Of a stretch of 64,000 nt of DNA, positions 50,089-59,392 are shown piece by piece. The position numbers and the translations under genes are program-made. The notes beneath the pieces are model-generated. The model saw nothing but the letters and a program-made list of their open reading frames with translations. It ran no database searches and was not told the DNA's origin. Source of the stretch: a virus; IMG/VR virus record IMGVR_UViG_3300003177_000005, positions 55,560-119,559 of that record, one strand, 5' to 3'. Each line of letters starts with the position of its first letter. Position 1 is the stretch's first letter.

Positions 50089-52888
50089 CTATCATTTCAT
50101 AATCATATGTTATTATACTATTTTTTATTTTTTTAGGTATATACATTCGATTTCGGTCTAGATATTTAAATGTAACAAAATTATCACCTATGTTAGAAAT
50201 CTTTATACTTTTTACAGTATTATTAAATAACCCCATAATTTCATCAATCATTTCTAGCACATCTACATAACTTCTCGTTAATTTAAAATCGATTATCTTA
50301 CCAATAGAGTGGTAAATCTCTTCTGTGTTAATACTATTAACATCTACAGTAAATATTTCTACAGTAGGTTTTATCTTATTATTAACAACCTTCTCATTTT
50401 GTCCAATCTTTATTTTACAAGTTTTATAGTTCAGTAATGGTTTATAAAACATAACTGTATTATCTAACATATTCTGATTATACTCTACCAACTTATACTT
50501 TAACCAATAGTCTAGTGTTACTAATATATTTTTAGTGTTTTCATTAATTAGTAAGTCCTTACTTATCTTAAATTTATAATCAATCATAAGTATATCTAAG
50601 TATCTTATAACACCACCTATTTGGTCTATTACAGGTTTACCATCTTCTAGGATTAAATCACCAGCTTTATGTTGGTAAATCGTATCTCCATTATCATCTT
50701 TAACTAAGTCACCTCTACTATGTAATTTTATAGGTATAGCGTGTTCATCAGTTACTTCAACATCTGTTATACTAGTAAAATCATAAATATCTTTTTGATA
50801 AACTAAAGGTGCATCGTTAGTATAACGCTTATACTTATTATCTCCATAAGATATAGATAACTTATTCCATAAATATTCAAGTTTAGAACCAAACTTATAA
50901 TTAATTTCATGGTCTGTTAAGAATATATAATTACCATAAGGAGAATTATATATATCACCACTATTTAAATCGTCACCTATCGTTAATCTAGTAGTAAATA
51001 ATTTTAAAGATAACTTATCTTCTAAATTAACAAAAGTAGTTGTTAACTTCTTATCACCGTTTAAAATCTGTAGTGTATCAGTGTCATTAATAAAATGATT
51101 TGTTTTAATTTCTATTTCAAATTTACCATCTTCATTTATTTCTGCATAATAATAAATTCTTTCTGGAGTACCTTTTATTTTAATACTTACTTCTAACTTT
51201 AAATCATTTTTCATATTTTCAAATTCATCATTACCAGAAACAGTAAAACTAAATTTAAAACCATTAATTGTTTTGAGTACTTCATATTTTTCTATGTTAC
51301 CATTAACTTTTTTAATATTATAGTTTTTTCTTAAGATATTTAAATCACTTACTGTTGGTCTATCTAAATCGTATACTCTACTGTTAAATACATCATTATC
51401 GATACTTATGATGTAATAGTAAGGTGTAAAAAGAAGTCGTTGCTTATTTGTCACAGACTCTAAAATATCTTGATTATAATGCAAAAGACTGGTTCTAAGA
51501 CTTTCACTTATAGGCTCAACTAGCCCATTATCTGATTTAAATATTGTATTACTTTTAATAATTATAAACTTTTCATCATCTGAAATAAATATGTTTTTGT
51601 TATCTATACTTGGTAAATACAATTTTGTTGTATTAGACATAACTCTATTTAAAACATTGATGTCTGTACTTAAACTTATATCAGGCTCTTTAAATACAAC
51701 AAATGTTCTTTTAGTTAAACTATCTAGAATCTTCTCTAGTGCAAATCCATCGTTATATACCATTTTTTTAAGTTGTTTTTCTGTAATAGGTAAATCATTA
51801 TGGTTAGTTATTCTATGTTTAATTATCTTTTTAAAATCTTCAACACCTTTACTTATATAACCACCATCTACAACCGTTTGTGAATTTATAAAAACATTTA
51901 GATTATTACTATCCCCATAAATGTTATCATCACTAGATGCTATATTAAATTCAAAAGCTTCAGCTGTGTATGTATTCAATGGTTGGAAAATTTTACCCTT
52001 AGTTGTAAATAACTCAATCTTAAGCGTACCAGACATATTATCCATAACAGTATTTAATATTGGTGTTTTAAATCTAACCCGATTATTTAAATATTGCACG
52101 ATAATTTTATCTTTTTCAAGAGAAAACTCATCTGATAAATTCTTTTCAAGTTTTCGAAAATCATTATTAATACTATCTGAAATATAAACACTAGATGATA
52201 AATAATATTCATTTTTAAGTTCTATAACTTTATCGAACTTTTCAGATAAAATAATATCATCAATGTATTCAACTAGTTTTAATTGTTTAACTGGTAATGT
52301 AAATTTTACCCATTCAATATTATTATTATCTGTTATTACTACACTGTTAACATTTCCAATATGTTTAAAAGATATAAGTTCTTCATTATTAACCACTTCT
52401 ATAAATGGTACCCAACCATTATTGTTAACTCTTAACATTATATTCAAGTTATTAAGTATCGTATAATCCAGGTTATCTACAGTTATTTTACTCTTTTTAG
52501 GTATTGTAACTATATAAGATTCTAACTCTTCTATATACCCTCCATTGTTCTTAATACTGTTTAATTCTATATAAAAATCAAAATAACCAGTTGCAGGATA
52601 ACTAAATAAACCAACATCTTCAATACCATTCAAAAATCTAAATAGATCCTCCTCATTATTACTTAAACCAAGAACTTGATTACAAACTGTTTCAAAAGTA
52701 GAAGTCGCTGAAACTAAATTGATAATAGATTGTTCAGCTATAAGGGAATAAGGGTTACTTACATCACCTAATGTTAAATCACCTTTTAATCTTGAATCTA
52801 GTTCCTGGAAAAACCTATCTTGTGCTAGACTTGGATTATAACTCAAAACTCCAATCTCTTTAATATAGTTTTTAGTACTATCACTCAT
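50069..52888 (-). CDS. Putative large baseplate/tail structural protein
   Basis: The 939-residue protein (start at the second of two ATGs, better spaced from GAAGGATGA) begins like baseplate-J-type proteins of large phages: DSRLKGDLTLGDVSNPYSLI, a helical AEQSIINLVSATSTFE stretch, then FDFYIELNS and an IVTIPKKSKITVDNLDYTIL segment resembling the IPAGT/strand pattern. The rest is a long beta-rich, acidic sequence rich in Asn, Asp and Ile, typical of virion spikes or wedges. No enzymatic motif. It overlaps the stop of the upstream minus-strand gene, forming a two-gene unit. Confidence 0.5.
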   Translation of the reverse strand: MSDSTKNYIKEIGVLSYNPSLAQDRFFQELDSRLKGDLTLGDVSNPYSLIAEQSIINLVSATSTFETVCNQVLGLSNNEEDLFRFLNGIEDVGLFSYPATGYFDFYIELNSIKNNGGYIEELESYIVTIPKKSKITVDNLDYTILNNLNIMLRVNNNGWVPFIEVVNNEELISFKHIGNVNSVVITDNNNIEWVKFTLPVKQLKLVEYIDDIILSEKFDKVIELKNEYYLSSSVYISDSINNDFRKLEKNLSDEFSLEKDKIIVQYLNNRVRFKTPILNTVMDNMSGTLKIELFTTKGKIFQPLNTYTAEAFEFNIASSDDNIYGDSNNLNVFINSQTVVDGGYISKGVEDFKKIIKHRITNHNDLPITEKQLKKMVYNDGFALEKILDSLTKRTFVVFKEPDISLSTDINVLNRVMSNTTKLYLPSIDNKNIFISDDEKFIIIKSNTIFKSDNGLVEPISESLRTSLLHYNQDILESVTNKQRLLFTPYYYIISIDNDVFNSRVYDLDRPTVSDLNILRKNYNIKKVNGNIEKYEVLKTINGFKFSFTVSGNDEFENMKNDLKLEVSIKIKGTPERIYYYAEINEDGKFEIEIKTNHFINDTDTLQILNGDKKLTTTFVNLEDKLSLKLFTTRLTIGDDLNSGDIYNSPYGNYIFLTDHEINYKFGSKLEYLWNKLSISYGDNKYKRYTNDAPLVYQKDIYDFTSITDVEVTDEHAIPIKLHSRGDLVKDDNGDTIYQHKAGDLILEDGKPVIDQIGGVIRYLDILMIDYKFKISKDLLINENTKNILVTLDYWLKYKLVEYNQNMLDNTVMFYKPLLNYKTCKIKIGQNEKVVNNKIKPTVEIFTVDVNSINTEEIYHSIGKIIDFKLTRSYVDVLEMIDEIMGLFNNTVKSIKISNIGDNFVTFKYLDRNRMYIPKKIKNSIITYDYEMIVTDISQ

Positions 52889-54006
52889 CATTCATCCTTC
52901 ATTAATTTTTTATCTTTTACTCGCTTAGTTAAAAGGTCATAAACATCTTTATCAACCCACCATTCAAAAGCTCCATTAAAAGTATTTATCCTTGGGTAAG
53001 CTCTATTTTTAAATAATGTATACTCTGTTTTATTTAAGAGTATCATATTATCATTTTTGCCATCAGTATCAAGCTTTTTCATTTCTGGATGAAAATATCC
53101 AACTTGTTTATTAAAGTTATCCATACTTTTTGGAAAATTATAATCAACTCCTATACAAGACATTGTTATACTAACTTGATCTATTTGATTTGAATTATCC
53201 CTTTCTCTATCATAGTCAAATCTTTCCCCGATAGGTACATTAATAGGAAATGCAACTCCAACAGCAGCAATCTCTGAAACATATGTTTGCGTACTGTCAA
53301 GCACAATATGATAAATCTTAGTATCAAAATCTCTTTCGTGCTCTATTTGAAAATCAGGATATCTACCGACTATTCTATTAAATAATTGTGCTTGATAAAG
53401 TTTCCATAATTCGAATAAACTTATAACAGGACTACCAGGTATGTTTCTAAAAACCATATTCAATTTAAACTCTTTATAATAATGGTATGTACCATCTACA
53501 AATGAGTATGTTTCATGCATTAAACCAGGTGTCATATTTTTAGTACTTAAAGCCCTATCTGGCCACCCAGTTACTTTATCAACTGTATTAGTTATTAATG
53601 GTATAAATGCATTCTTTGGGTCTACTAAAGGGCTTAGTAGTTTTGTTTTTCTTTTATAGTCTGGACCAATATCACCAAGAGTACTTAATCTTGGATCTAA
53701 CATTAATCTAGAATAAGCAGGTACACTCACTAAGTCGGTACTTAACCAGTTACTAAATGTTGGATCGTTCAATAAGTTAAATTCTGTAAGATGTAACTGT
53801 GGTCTGGTCATAAATATAAGACCTAGTCCTTTTACATCTCTTCCCAAGAACGGTCTACTGTTTGTTTGGTCAAGACCTTTAAGGGTATTTGATATAGCTG
53901 AGTCCCTAGTGTTTAAAGGGTCAAATAGATTTAAGAACTCTTCCATATCTATAAGAGTTTTTTTCTTCTCTTCCTTTACCTTTTTGTCAATTTCTGTATC
54001 ACTCAT
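52888..54006 (-). CDS. Virion structural protein, 372 aa
   Basis: After a Lys/Glu-rich N-terminus the protein reads GRDVKGLGLIFMTRPQLHLT, a pattern (R..RGL..F.TRP.L.L) I associate with tail or baseplate proteins of other jumbo phages. The body has long strands and conserved-looking Trp/Pro/Gly turns. No membrane segment or enzyme motif. ATG 54006 follows AAAAGGTTTTAAAT, and its stop overlaps the start of the next minus-strand gene. Divergent to the plus-strand virion genes from 54097. Confidence 0.55.
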   Translation of the reverse strand: MSDTEIDKKVKEEKKKTLIDMEEFLNLFDPLNTRDSAISNTLKGLDQTNSRPFLGRDVKGLGLIFMTRPQLHLTEFNLLNDPTFSNWLSTDLVSVPAYSRLMLDPRLSTLGDIGPDYKRKTKLLSPLVDPKNAFIPLITNTVDKVTGWPDRALSTKNMTPGLMHETYSFVDGTYHYYKEFKLNMVFRNIPGSPVISLFELWKLYQAQLFNRIVGRYPDFQIEHERDFDTKIYHIVLDSTQTYVSEIAAVGVAFPINVPIGERFDYDRERDNSNQIDQVSITMSCIGVDYNFPKSMDNFNKQVGYFHPEMKKLDTDGKNDNMILLNKTEYTLFKNRAYPRINTFNGAFEWWVDKDVYDLLTKRVKDKKLMKDE

Positions 54007-54096
54007 ATTTAAAACCTTTTCTTTTGGTTATTCATAGAAAATGGTTAACTTGAATACATTATGCAATTTGTTGAAAATAAAGTTAAAGGACAAGTA

Positions 54097-55227
54097 ATGA
54101 ATTTTTTCAGTGATACCATAGCACTTTTCTCTTCGTTTAACGAGATAATGGACGGAGCAATAAAAACTGATGAACAAAAAATTGGAGCTGTAGATTTATG
54201 GGCGAGTAGAGGAGATTTATTCGAACTAACAAGAAAGTTTGTGTTAGAACCTGTTATTGTAGTTAGTGATACATTAAAAGGTACCGAACAAATTGAAGAT
54301 ATGATAAGAATGAACATTAACTATTATGTATCTCTATACACAACAGCGTTTACCAATATAGTTAATATATATGGTTATACTCCAGCTTTAGCATTTGATG
54401 TTTTATCAACATCTAATACAACTATGAGAGACTTAGCTGGTAGAGCATTTAAAGGTGGTCTTATATCTTTAGAATCAGCTGATGTACCAACATTAGATTT
54501 AGAAGATGAGAGCACTCTGTTTGATTTGGAGACTAAGTTTACAGATCATAAACCAAAAGATGCAATGAAGACGGATATATTTTTTAAACAGTTTGTTATC
54601 TCTGTTACAACAAAAGCCGAGGGTAAAAAGAAACACGATAAAAATGCAAAAGAGCGGACATTTGAAGTGCCGATGGTTGTTAAGGCATCTGTAGTTTATG
54701 CTCCAATGGCTGATATCACTAATTTATTTAGTAAAGATAGTGTTGATAATCAAATATTTGCTAGATGGCATGCCGCTAATGCTGGTGTTATAAGTTGGAA
54801 ACAATTTTTTATCCCTAATGATTTAGTTAAAGAATATAAAAAAGCACTATTAAGAGATAGAAGTGATTTGTATAAGTTATTAAATAATAGATTAGAAGCA
54901 TCAGCAGGAAAAGTTATTACATCAGGATTTGAAGGCTTTGGTAAATATGCCGCTTCATACATTATTCACAAAGATGAAGTTTTACCTTTAGAAAGACTTA
55001 TTAATAGTAAATTGAAAACTGCTGAATCTGGAGCTACTTTATTAGAAGCTGGTAAAGGATTATTCTTCTATGTTGTTGATGATGCACATGAGCTTGTAGA
55101 TATTTATACAACTTTACCATCTAAAACAACTGTTGATATGAAATCTTTAAAGAAGTCAGATAAAAAAGATGAATTAGTAGATGTTATAAAGACTATGTTA
55201 ACTAATAAGTCAACAACAATAATTTAA
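54097..55227 (+). CDS. Hypothetical virion protein, 376 aa
   Basis: I choose the ATG at 54097, preceded by TTAAAGGACAAGTA, over 54061, which lacks a signal. The product is soluble, alpha/beta, with a basic central loop (AEGKKKHDKNAKERT) and a C-terminal Lys-rich end. It leads the plus-strand head-protein operon. No family recognised. Confidence 0.65.
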   Translation: MNFFSDTIALFSSFNEIMDGAIKTDEQKIGAVDLWASRGDLFELTRKFVLEPVIVVSDTLKGTEQIEDMIRMNINYYVSLYTTAFTNIVNIYGYTPALAFDVLSTSNTTMRDLAGRAFKGGLISLESADVPTLDLEDESTLFDLETKFTDHKPKDAMKTDIFFKQFVISVTTKAEGKKKHDKNAKERTFEVPMVVKASVVYAPMADITNLFSKDSVDNQIFARWHAANAGVISWKQFFIPNDLVKEYKKALLRDRSDLYKLLNNRLEASAGKVITSGFEGFGKYAASYIIHKDEVLPLERLINSKLKTAESGATLLEAGKGLFFYVVDDAHELVDIYTTLPSKTTVDMKSLKKSDKKDELVDVIKTMLTNKSTTII

Positions 55228-55239
55228 AAGGAGAGTGTA

Positions 55240-56085
55240 ATGAGTATAAGTGAGTTTTTAAAGTCAACCTTTACTGGTAAGACTATTATTAAAAAAGAAG
55301 AAGTCAAAAAACAATTTGCAAATATTTGTTTAGACTTTAAAACATTAGTAGAAAAAGATTATAGTAATGTTGAAGTTAAGTCTAATACATTGTTAAATAA
55401 TTTCTTTAAAGCTTTGGATGTTAAAGATAAAACATTCTTTAGTGGTGTTAAGGAATTAGTAGAGAGTGACATACTTAAATATGAAGATGAATTTAATAAA
55501 GGTATTGATAAATACTTATCAAATTCTTTTATAGAAGATCAAGCAACCTTAATAGATGGTATGATAATTTCATATATAACTAACCTTTCAGCTTTCTATA
55601 ATTATTTAGAAGATTTAGTTTTATATACTATCTATTATTCAAGAGGTGAGGATTATCTATCTAAAGCTACAACAAAAAGAATAAGTCAAAACTATAATTT
55701 CTTTTATAGCACAGCTAAAGATTTAAAAGATGGTGGTTTTCTAGATTTTATTCATAACTTGGATAAAATAGAACCAGAAACTATTCAGGATACGGATAAT
55801 GGTATACTTGATTTTAAGATATCACATATTTTTAAATCTAATCCTATTAGTATAACTAATGACTTTGTTGGTAATCTTTACTATCATCTTGGACGGTTTT
55901 TTGTAGAACAAGATTTAGCTAAAGCCGACGATTATGAAAACAAGAAACGATTATTAGAACTAAAACTTTTAGAGTTAAAGAATAAAGATGTTAAAGATCG
56001 TAACATTGAGAAATCGATAGAATATTATACTAAAAAGATAAAAGAGTATGAAAGAGATATTGAAGAATTGAGGAGTGTTAATTAG
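55240..56085 (+). CDS. Hypothetical helical virion protein, 281 aa
   Basis: ATG 55240 follows AAAAGGAGAGTGTA. The protein is mainly helical, acidic, and ends in a long charged coiled-coil-like helix (ENKKRLLELKLLELKNKDVK...). No membrane segment. It is probably an inner-head or scaffold-like component given its neighbours. Confidence 0.65.
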   Translation: MSISEFLKSTFTGKTIIKKEEVKKQFANICLDFKTLVEKDYSNVEVKSNTLLNNFFKALDVKDKTFFSGVKELVESDILKYEDEFNKGIDKYLSNSFIEDQATLIDGMIISYITNLSAFYNYLEDLVLYTIYYSRGEDYLSKATTKRISQNYNFFYSTAKDLKDGGFLDFIHNLDKIEPETIQDTDNGILDFKISHIFKSNPISITNDFVGNLYYHLGRFFVEQDLAKADDYENKKRLLELKLLELKNKDVKDRNIEKSIEYYTKKIKEYERDIEELRSVN

Positions 56086-56147
56086 TAATTAACCTACCTT
56101 ATTTTTTATTTAATGATGCTAATGGTATTTAGTTTTAGATACTTGAC

Positions 56148-56157
56148 GCACGCGTGC
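56148..56157 (+). promoter_or_regulatory. GC-rich palindrome in the leader of the 56193 gene
   Basis: GCACGCGTGC is a perfect 10-bp palindrome in otherwise A/T sequence, 35 bases before the ATG. TTGACG overlaps its left edge and TATTTT follows about 17 bases on, so a sigma70-like promoter is possible. A comparable palindrome (CCGAGCTCGG) precedes the major virion gene. Confidence 0.4.
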
Positions 56158-56192
56158 AAATAAAATATTTTAAAAGAAAAAAAGGAAACAAA

Positions 56193-57515
56193 ATGAGTTA
56201 CTTAAATAAGATTGTTGCTGGTAAAACACCAACAGCTGGATACCAAGATTTAGAAGCACAAGTTAATGAAGCTGATGTTTTTAGTGGACAAATTAAAACA
56301 TTAACAACTAACTTAGAGGCAGTAGGTAAAGATTTAGATAAAGTTATGTTAGCTATGGATGTTGAATCAGCAGCTTTAGATAAGAGTGAAGAGTATGCTA
56401 GAGGATTACTAGCTGGTATGAACGTAGCATTCTACGATGCAGAAGCACTACAATATGATGTAGAAGGTATTAGCGATACTAAAAGTATCATTGGAGCTGA
56501 TATTGAATCAAAAGGTGGTCTTATTGCTAATATTATTGCTTGGGTTAAATCATTCTTTGATAAGATTCTTAACACTTTTAAGAAGTGGGGTAAGAAAATT
56601 GGTTCACTATTTGCTAGACTTGAGAGTAAAGCAGAAGCATTTAAGAAAAAAGTAGATGATTTCAAATTTGATAAAGAGAAAAAAGACGAGAAAATTACTG
56701 GTGAAGAAATGCAAAAACTTCTTGGTAAATATCCAATCGCATCTGTAACAGCTGCAAGCTTTTCAACTATTGACCTTTTAGCACAACTTAAAAGTTTTGT
56801 AAGTGTTAAAAGAAAAGAAATGGGTACAGTAGTTATTGAAAAATCACTTAAAGAGTTTAAAGGTAATGTAGAGAAGTCTATTAAAGATGGAAACATTGAT
56901 TATCCTAAATTTACTGGTGTTGGTTACGCAGATACAGTTATTACTATGAACGCACTTTTAAAGTATGTTGATGATAAAGCTTCTAGCGTTGATACAGTAG
57001 TTGCAGATGAAACTTATCAAATTGTTGGCATCAATGGTTCAACCGCTAAAGTTTTAATTTCTAAAGAAGTTAGCAAAGATGGTAAAAAAGAAACTAAAAT
57101 CAAAACAGGTACTGTAGCTGTTGATGATGTGTTCCTTAAGTCAGTTAAGAAAGAAGATAAAATTACTGAAGCTATGTTTACAAGTGTTAAAGATCTTGCA
57201 TCAGCTATTGATAGTGTTAAGAAAGATGACAAAGATGTTTATGATGAGCAGTATAAGCAACTATCTGAGATTAGTACAGGTGTAAAAGATGTTCTAGAAG
57301 CAATTGAGAAATTTGCTGAAAGTGATGATGCTAAAGATAAGATTGCTGGAGTTGTTAAAAACAAAAACAAAATTATGACTTTTGCTAAATCAGTAGCTGT
57401 TGTTGCACCAGTAGTTGCGCACGGTTTAGTTGAAGATTCTTATAAAGTTCCTTTAGCAGCTATTAGTTGTGGTGAGTTTGTACTTGATAAACTTCCAGAA
57501 TCTAAAAAAGATTAA
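56193..57515 (+). CDS. Putative inner-head/ejected protein 1, 440 aa
   Basis: Start chosen at 56193 after AAAAAGGAAACAAA. The protein has an acidic helical N-terminal region (about 1-105), then a basic amphipathic aromatic helix (IIAWVKSFFDKILNTFKKWG, about 112-131) and a Lys/Glu-rich helical remainder. The same architecture recurs in the next three large genes, so they appear to be a divergent paralogous set like the internal proteins of phiKZ-type heads. AxE-type prohead protease sites may occur (NEA, VES), but I cannot confirm cleavage. Own leader and terminator, and GC-richer codons, suggest high expression. Confidence 0.5.
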   Translation: MSYLNKIVAGKTPTAGYQDLEAQVNEADVFSGQIKTLTTNLEAVGKDLDKVMLAMDVESAALDKSEEYARGLLAGMNVAFYDAEALQYDVEGISDTKSIIGADIESKGGLIANIIAWVKSFFDKILNTFKKWGKKIGSLFARLESKAEAFKKKVDDFKFDKEKKDEKITGEEMQKLLGKYPIASVTAASFSTIDLLAQLKSFVSVKRKEMGTVVIEKSLKEFKGNVEKSIKDGNIDYPKFTGVGYADTVITMNALLKYVDDKASSVDTVVADETYQIVGINGSTAKVLISKEVSKDGKKETKIKTGTVAVDDVFLKSVKKEDKITEAMFTSVKDLASAIDSVKKDDKDVYDEQYKQLSEISTGVKDVLEAIEKFAESDDAKDKIAGVVKNKNKIMTFAKSVAVVAPVVAHGLVEDSYKVPLAAISCGEFVLDKLPESKKD

Positions 57516-57532
57516 TTTCTAAGCACCTAGAT

Positions 57533-57575
57533 CTAAGTAGAGTCTTTAGGACTCTACTTAGTCGTTATTTTTTAA
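57533..57575 (+). terminator. Intrinsic terminator
   Basis: CTAAGTAGAGTC and GACTCTACTTAG form a 12-bp stem with a 5-base loop, followed by TCGTTATTTTTTAAAA. Confidence 0.8.
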
Positions 57576-57586
57576 AAGGTTTTTTT

Positions 57587-58021
57587 ATGTATGAAACAAT
57601 TACATTAGACGATATGCGAAAAGGTATATACGATGGTAATTTAGATACTAGATTAGAAATTGTCAGTAGTGTCTTTATTAATATCGTTTATGAGTCGGAA
57701 TTAAATAATATCTTAGAATATTTACAAAGTCAGTCTTTTGTTAGAAAGTATACAGATTTTGTTAGTAAGAACTATGATGAGTTTTTTAAACATTTTATAA
57801 ACGATGAAGATGAAGAAGCTTTAAAGTATCTAAATGATATATTATTATATGTTAAAAGTACTAACACTATTAATGGTGATACTATACAACCAGAGTTTAG
57901 AATACCAGAGGTATATGAATATTTTACGTTAAATGGAAGTAACAGAAAATTAATTACAATTTTAATGAATAAAAATAGAGATATACAATATAGATTTTTA
58001 GAATTTTTATCTCTAATTTAA
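57587..58021 (+). CDS. Hypothetical protein, 144 aa
   Basis: ATG 57587 follows AAAAGGTTTTTTT. The acidic helical product sits between two inner-head-like genes but lacks their basic helix. It may be an accessory or chaperone. No family recognised. Confidence 0.6.
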   Translation: MYETITLDDMRKGIYDGNLDTRLEIVSSVFINIVYESELNNILEYLQSQSFVRKYTDFVSKNYDEFFKHFINDEDEEALKYLNDILLYVKSTNTINGDTIQPEFRIPEVYEYFTLNGSNRKLITILMNKNRDIQYRFLEFLSLI

Positions 58022-58034
58022 AAAAAGGAACACA

Positions 58035-59294
58035 ATGTTAAATAAAATATTACACGATATGGAACAACAAGTAGGTGGTTCTGTAAATGATATGATAAGT
58101 CAGGACCCAGAACTAGCAGCTATTGATGTTGAAATGTATCAAGCATCTAGTAAATTAGAGAACTTGTTTATGGTAGCAAGTATAGTAGAAGATACAGTTA
58201 AAAGTAAAGCTGAAGATGTTGATTTAGAAGCTATGAATGATAGTAGTTTAAATGCTTTAGCTAGTAGTGCAATTACTACATTAAAAACTGTATCTAAGAT
58301 TGCAGAAGTAAAGATAGAGTCTTATGAACTAGAGTCAGAGTTTGTAAGTGGTAAAGAAAAATATAGAGTAGCTATCAATGACCTTGAAGGTGTGCTAGAT
58401 AAAGTTAAAAAGAAAATTAAAGAATGGTGGACTAAACTTAAAGCATTCGTTAAGAAATGGTGGAATAAACTTTGGGGTAAGGATGAGAAAAAGAAATCTA
58501 AAGAAAATTTAGAAAAAATTATCACAAATATGAAAGACATTTTAAGTAAAGATGAGATTAAGTATGAAGACCTAGAAAAAGCAATAGGTTCAGCTACAGT
58601 TATTAAATTCTTATTAAATCAAGATAATCCTTCAGATGTTTATAATGGTATGTTACAACTTAATGGTGCTACTATTGTTAATTCTAAAGAAGGTTTAGAG
58701 AAATTAAATAAAATTGCAGATGCTTTTAAAGAAGATAACGCTCAAGAGACATATAAAGCTTTCGCTGATGAGTATAGTAAACTTAATGGAGAATTAAGAA
58801 AAAATCCTGGCTCATCTGTAATTGGTAAAATTTCAAAAGGTGCTATTAAAGCTAATATAAACCCAGAAAATGTTTGGAGTATTGGTATTTCAACTGTTAG
58901 TAGTCCTGGTGACCAAAAAAAATATAAAGTTGATACTGGTATTTTTAAAGGTGTTCCAACATTTGTTACTAGTAAGGATGGTATAAAACCAAAAGGATTC
59001 TTAGGAGAAACATCTATTGAAGGTACAGTTTTAACAGAAAAATCTGATGAAAAAGCCAAAGAAGAATTTGTTAAAAAAGCTAAGGCATTCAAGTTAGATG
59101 AATTTGCAAAAGAAGTTGAAGCAGCATTTAAGATTCTTGATGAAGTTAAAGATCTTGTTGGGAAGTCTACTGATGCTACTGAAGGTAACGGTGAAGTTCC
59201 AACTATTGAACAAATTAAGATGGCATACTTTAACGATTATGTTAAACTAAGTAAAACTACATCAGCGGCTATTAAAACACTGATTAAATTTTAA
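58035..59294 (+). CDS. Putative inner-head/ejected protein 2, 419 aa
   Basis: ATG 58035 follows AAAAAAGGAACACA. An acidic helical N-terminal region (about 1-115) is followed by KVKKKIKEWWTKLKAFVKKW and WNKLWGKDEKKK (about 120-155), a Trp-rich basic amphipathic helix, and then a Lys-rich alpha/beta C-terminal domain. Architecture matches proteins 1, 3 and 4 of this set. The tryptophan-rich helix could insert into membranes during DNA ejection or bind DNA inside the head. Confidence 0.5.
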   Translation: MLNKILHDMEQQVGGSVNDMISQDPELAAIDVEMYQASSKLENLFMVASIVEDTVKSKAEDVDLEAMNDSSLNALASSAITTLKTVSKIAEVKIESYELESEFVSGKEKYRVAINDLEGVLDKVKKKIKEWWTKLKAFVKKWWNKLWGKDEKKKSKENLEKIITNMKDILSKDEIKYEDLEKAIGSATVIKFLLNQDNPSDVYNGMLQLNGATIVNSKEGLEKLNKIADAFKEDNAQETYKAFADEYSKLNGELRKNPGSSVIGKISKGAIKANINPENVWSIGISTVSSPGDQKKYKVDTGIFKGVPTFVTSKDGIKPKGFLGETSIEGTVLTEKSDEKAKEEFVKKAKAFKLDEFAKEVEAAFKILDEVKDLVGKSTDATEGNGEVPTIEQIKMAYFNDYVKLSKTTSAAIKTLIKF

Positions 59295-59311
59295 AAAGAT
59301 AAAAAACTATA

Positions 59312-59341
59312 CATAGTTATACCTTGGTTGGTATAACTATG
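59312..59341 (+). terminator. Hairpin after inner-head-like protein 2
   Basis: CATAGTTATACC and GGTATAACTATG form a 12-bp stem with a 6-base loop. The following bases are not T-rich, so it may be a 3'-end stabiliser. Confidence 0.55.
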
Positions 59342-59392
59342 CTAACTTTATATCTTTGTCCGAATTATATGAAAATATTTAAAAGGTAATCT

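Noticed and set aside
50069-52888. Plus-strand frames within the minus-strand baseplate gene (for example near 51591 and 51921)
   Set aside because: They are hydrophobic shadows of an AT-rich minus-strand gene with no ribosome-binding sites.
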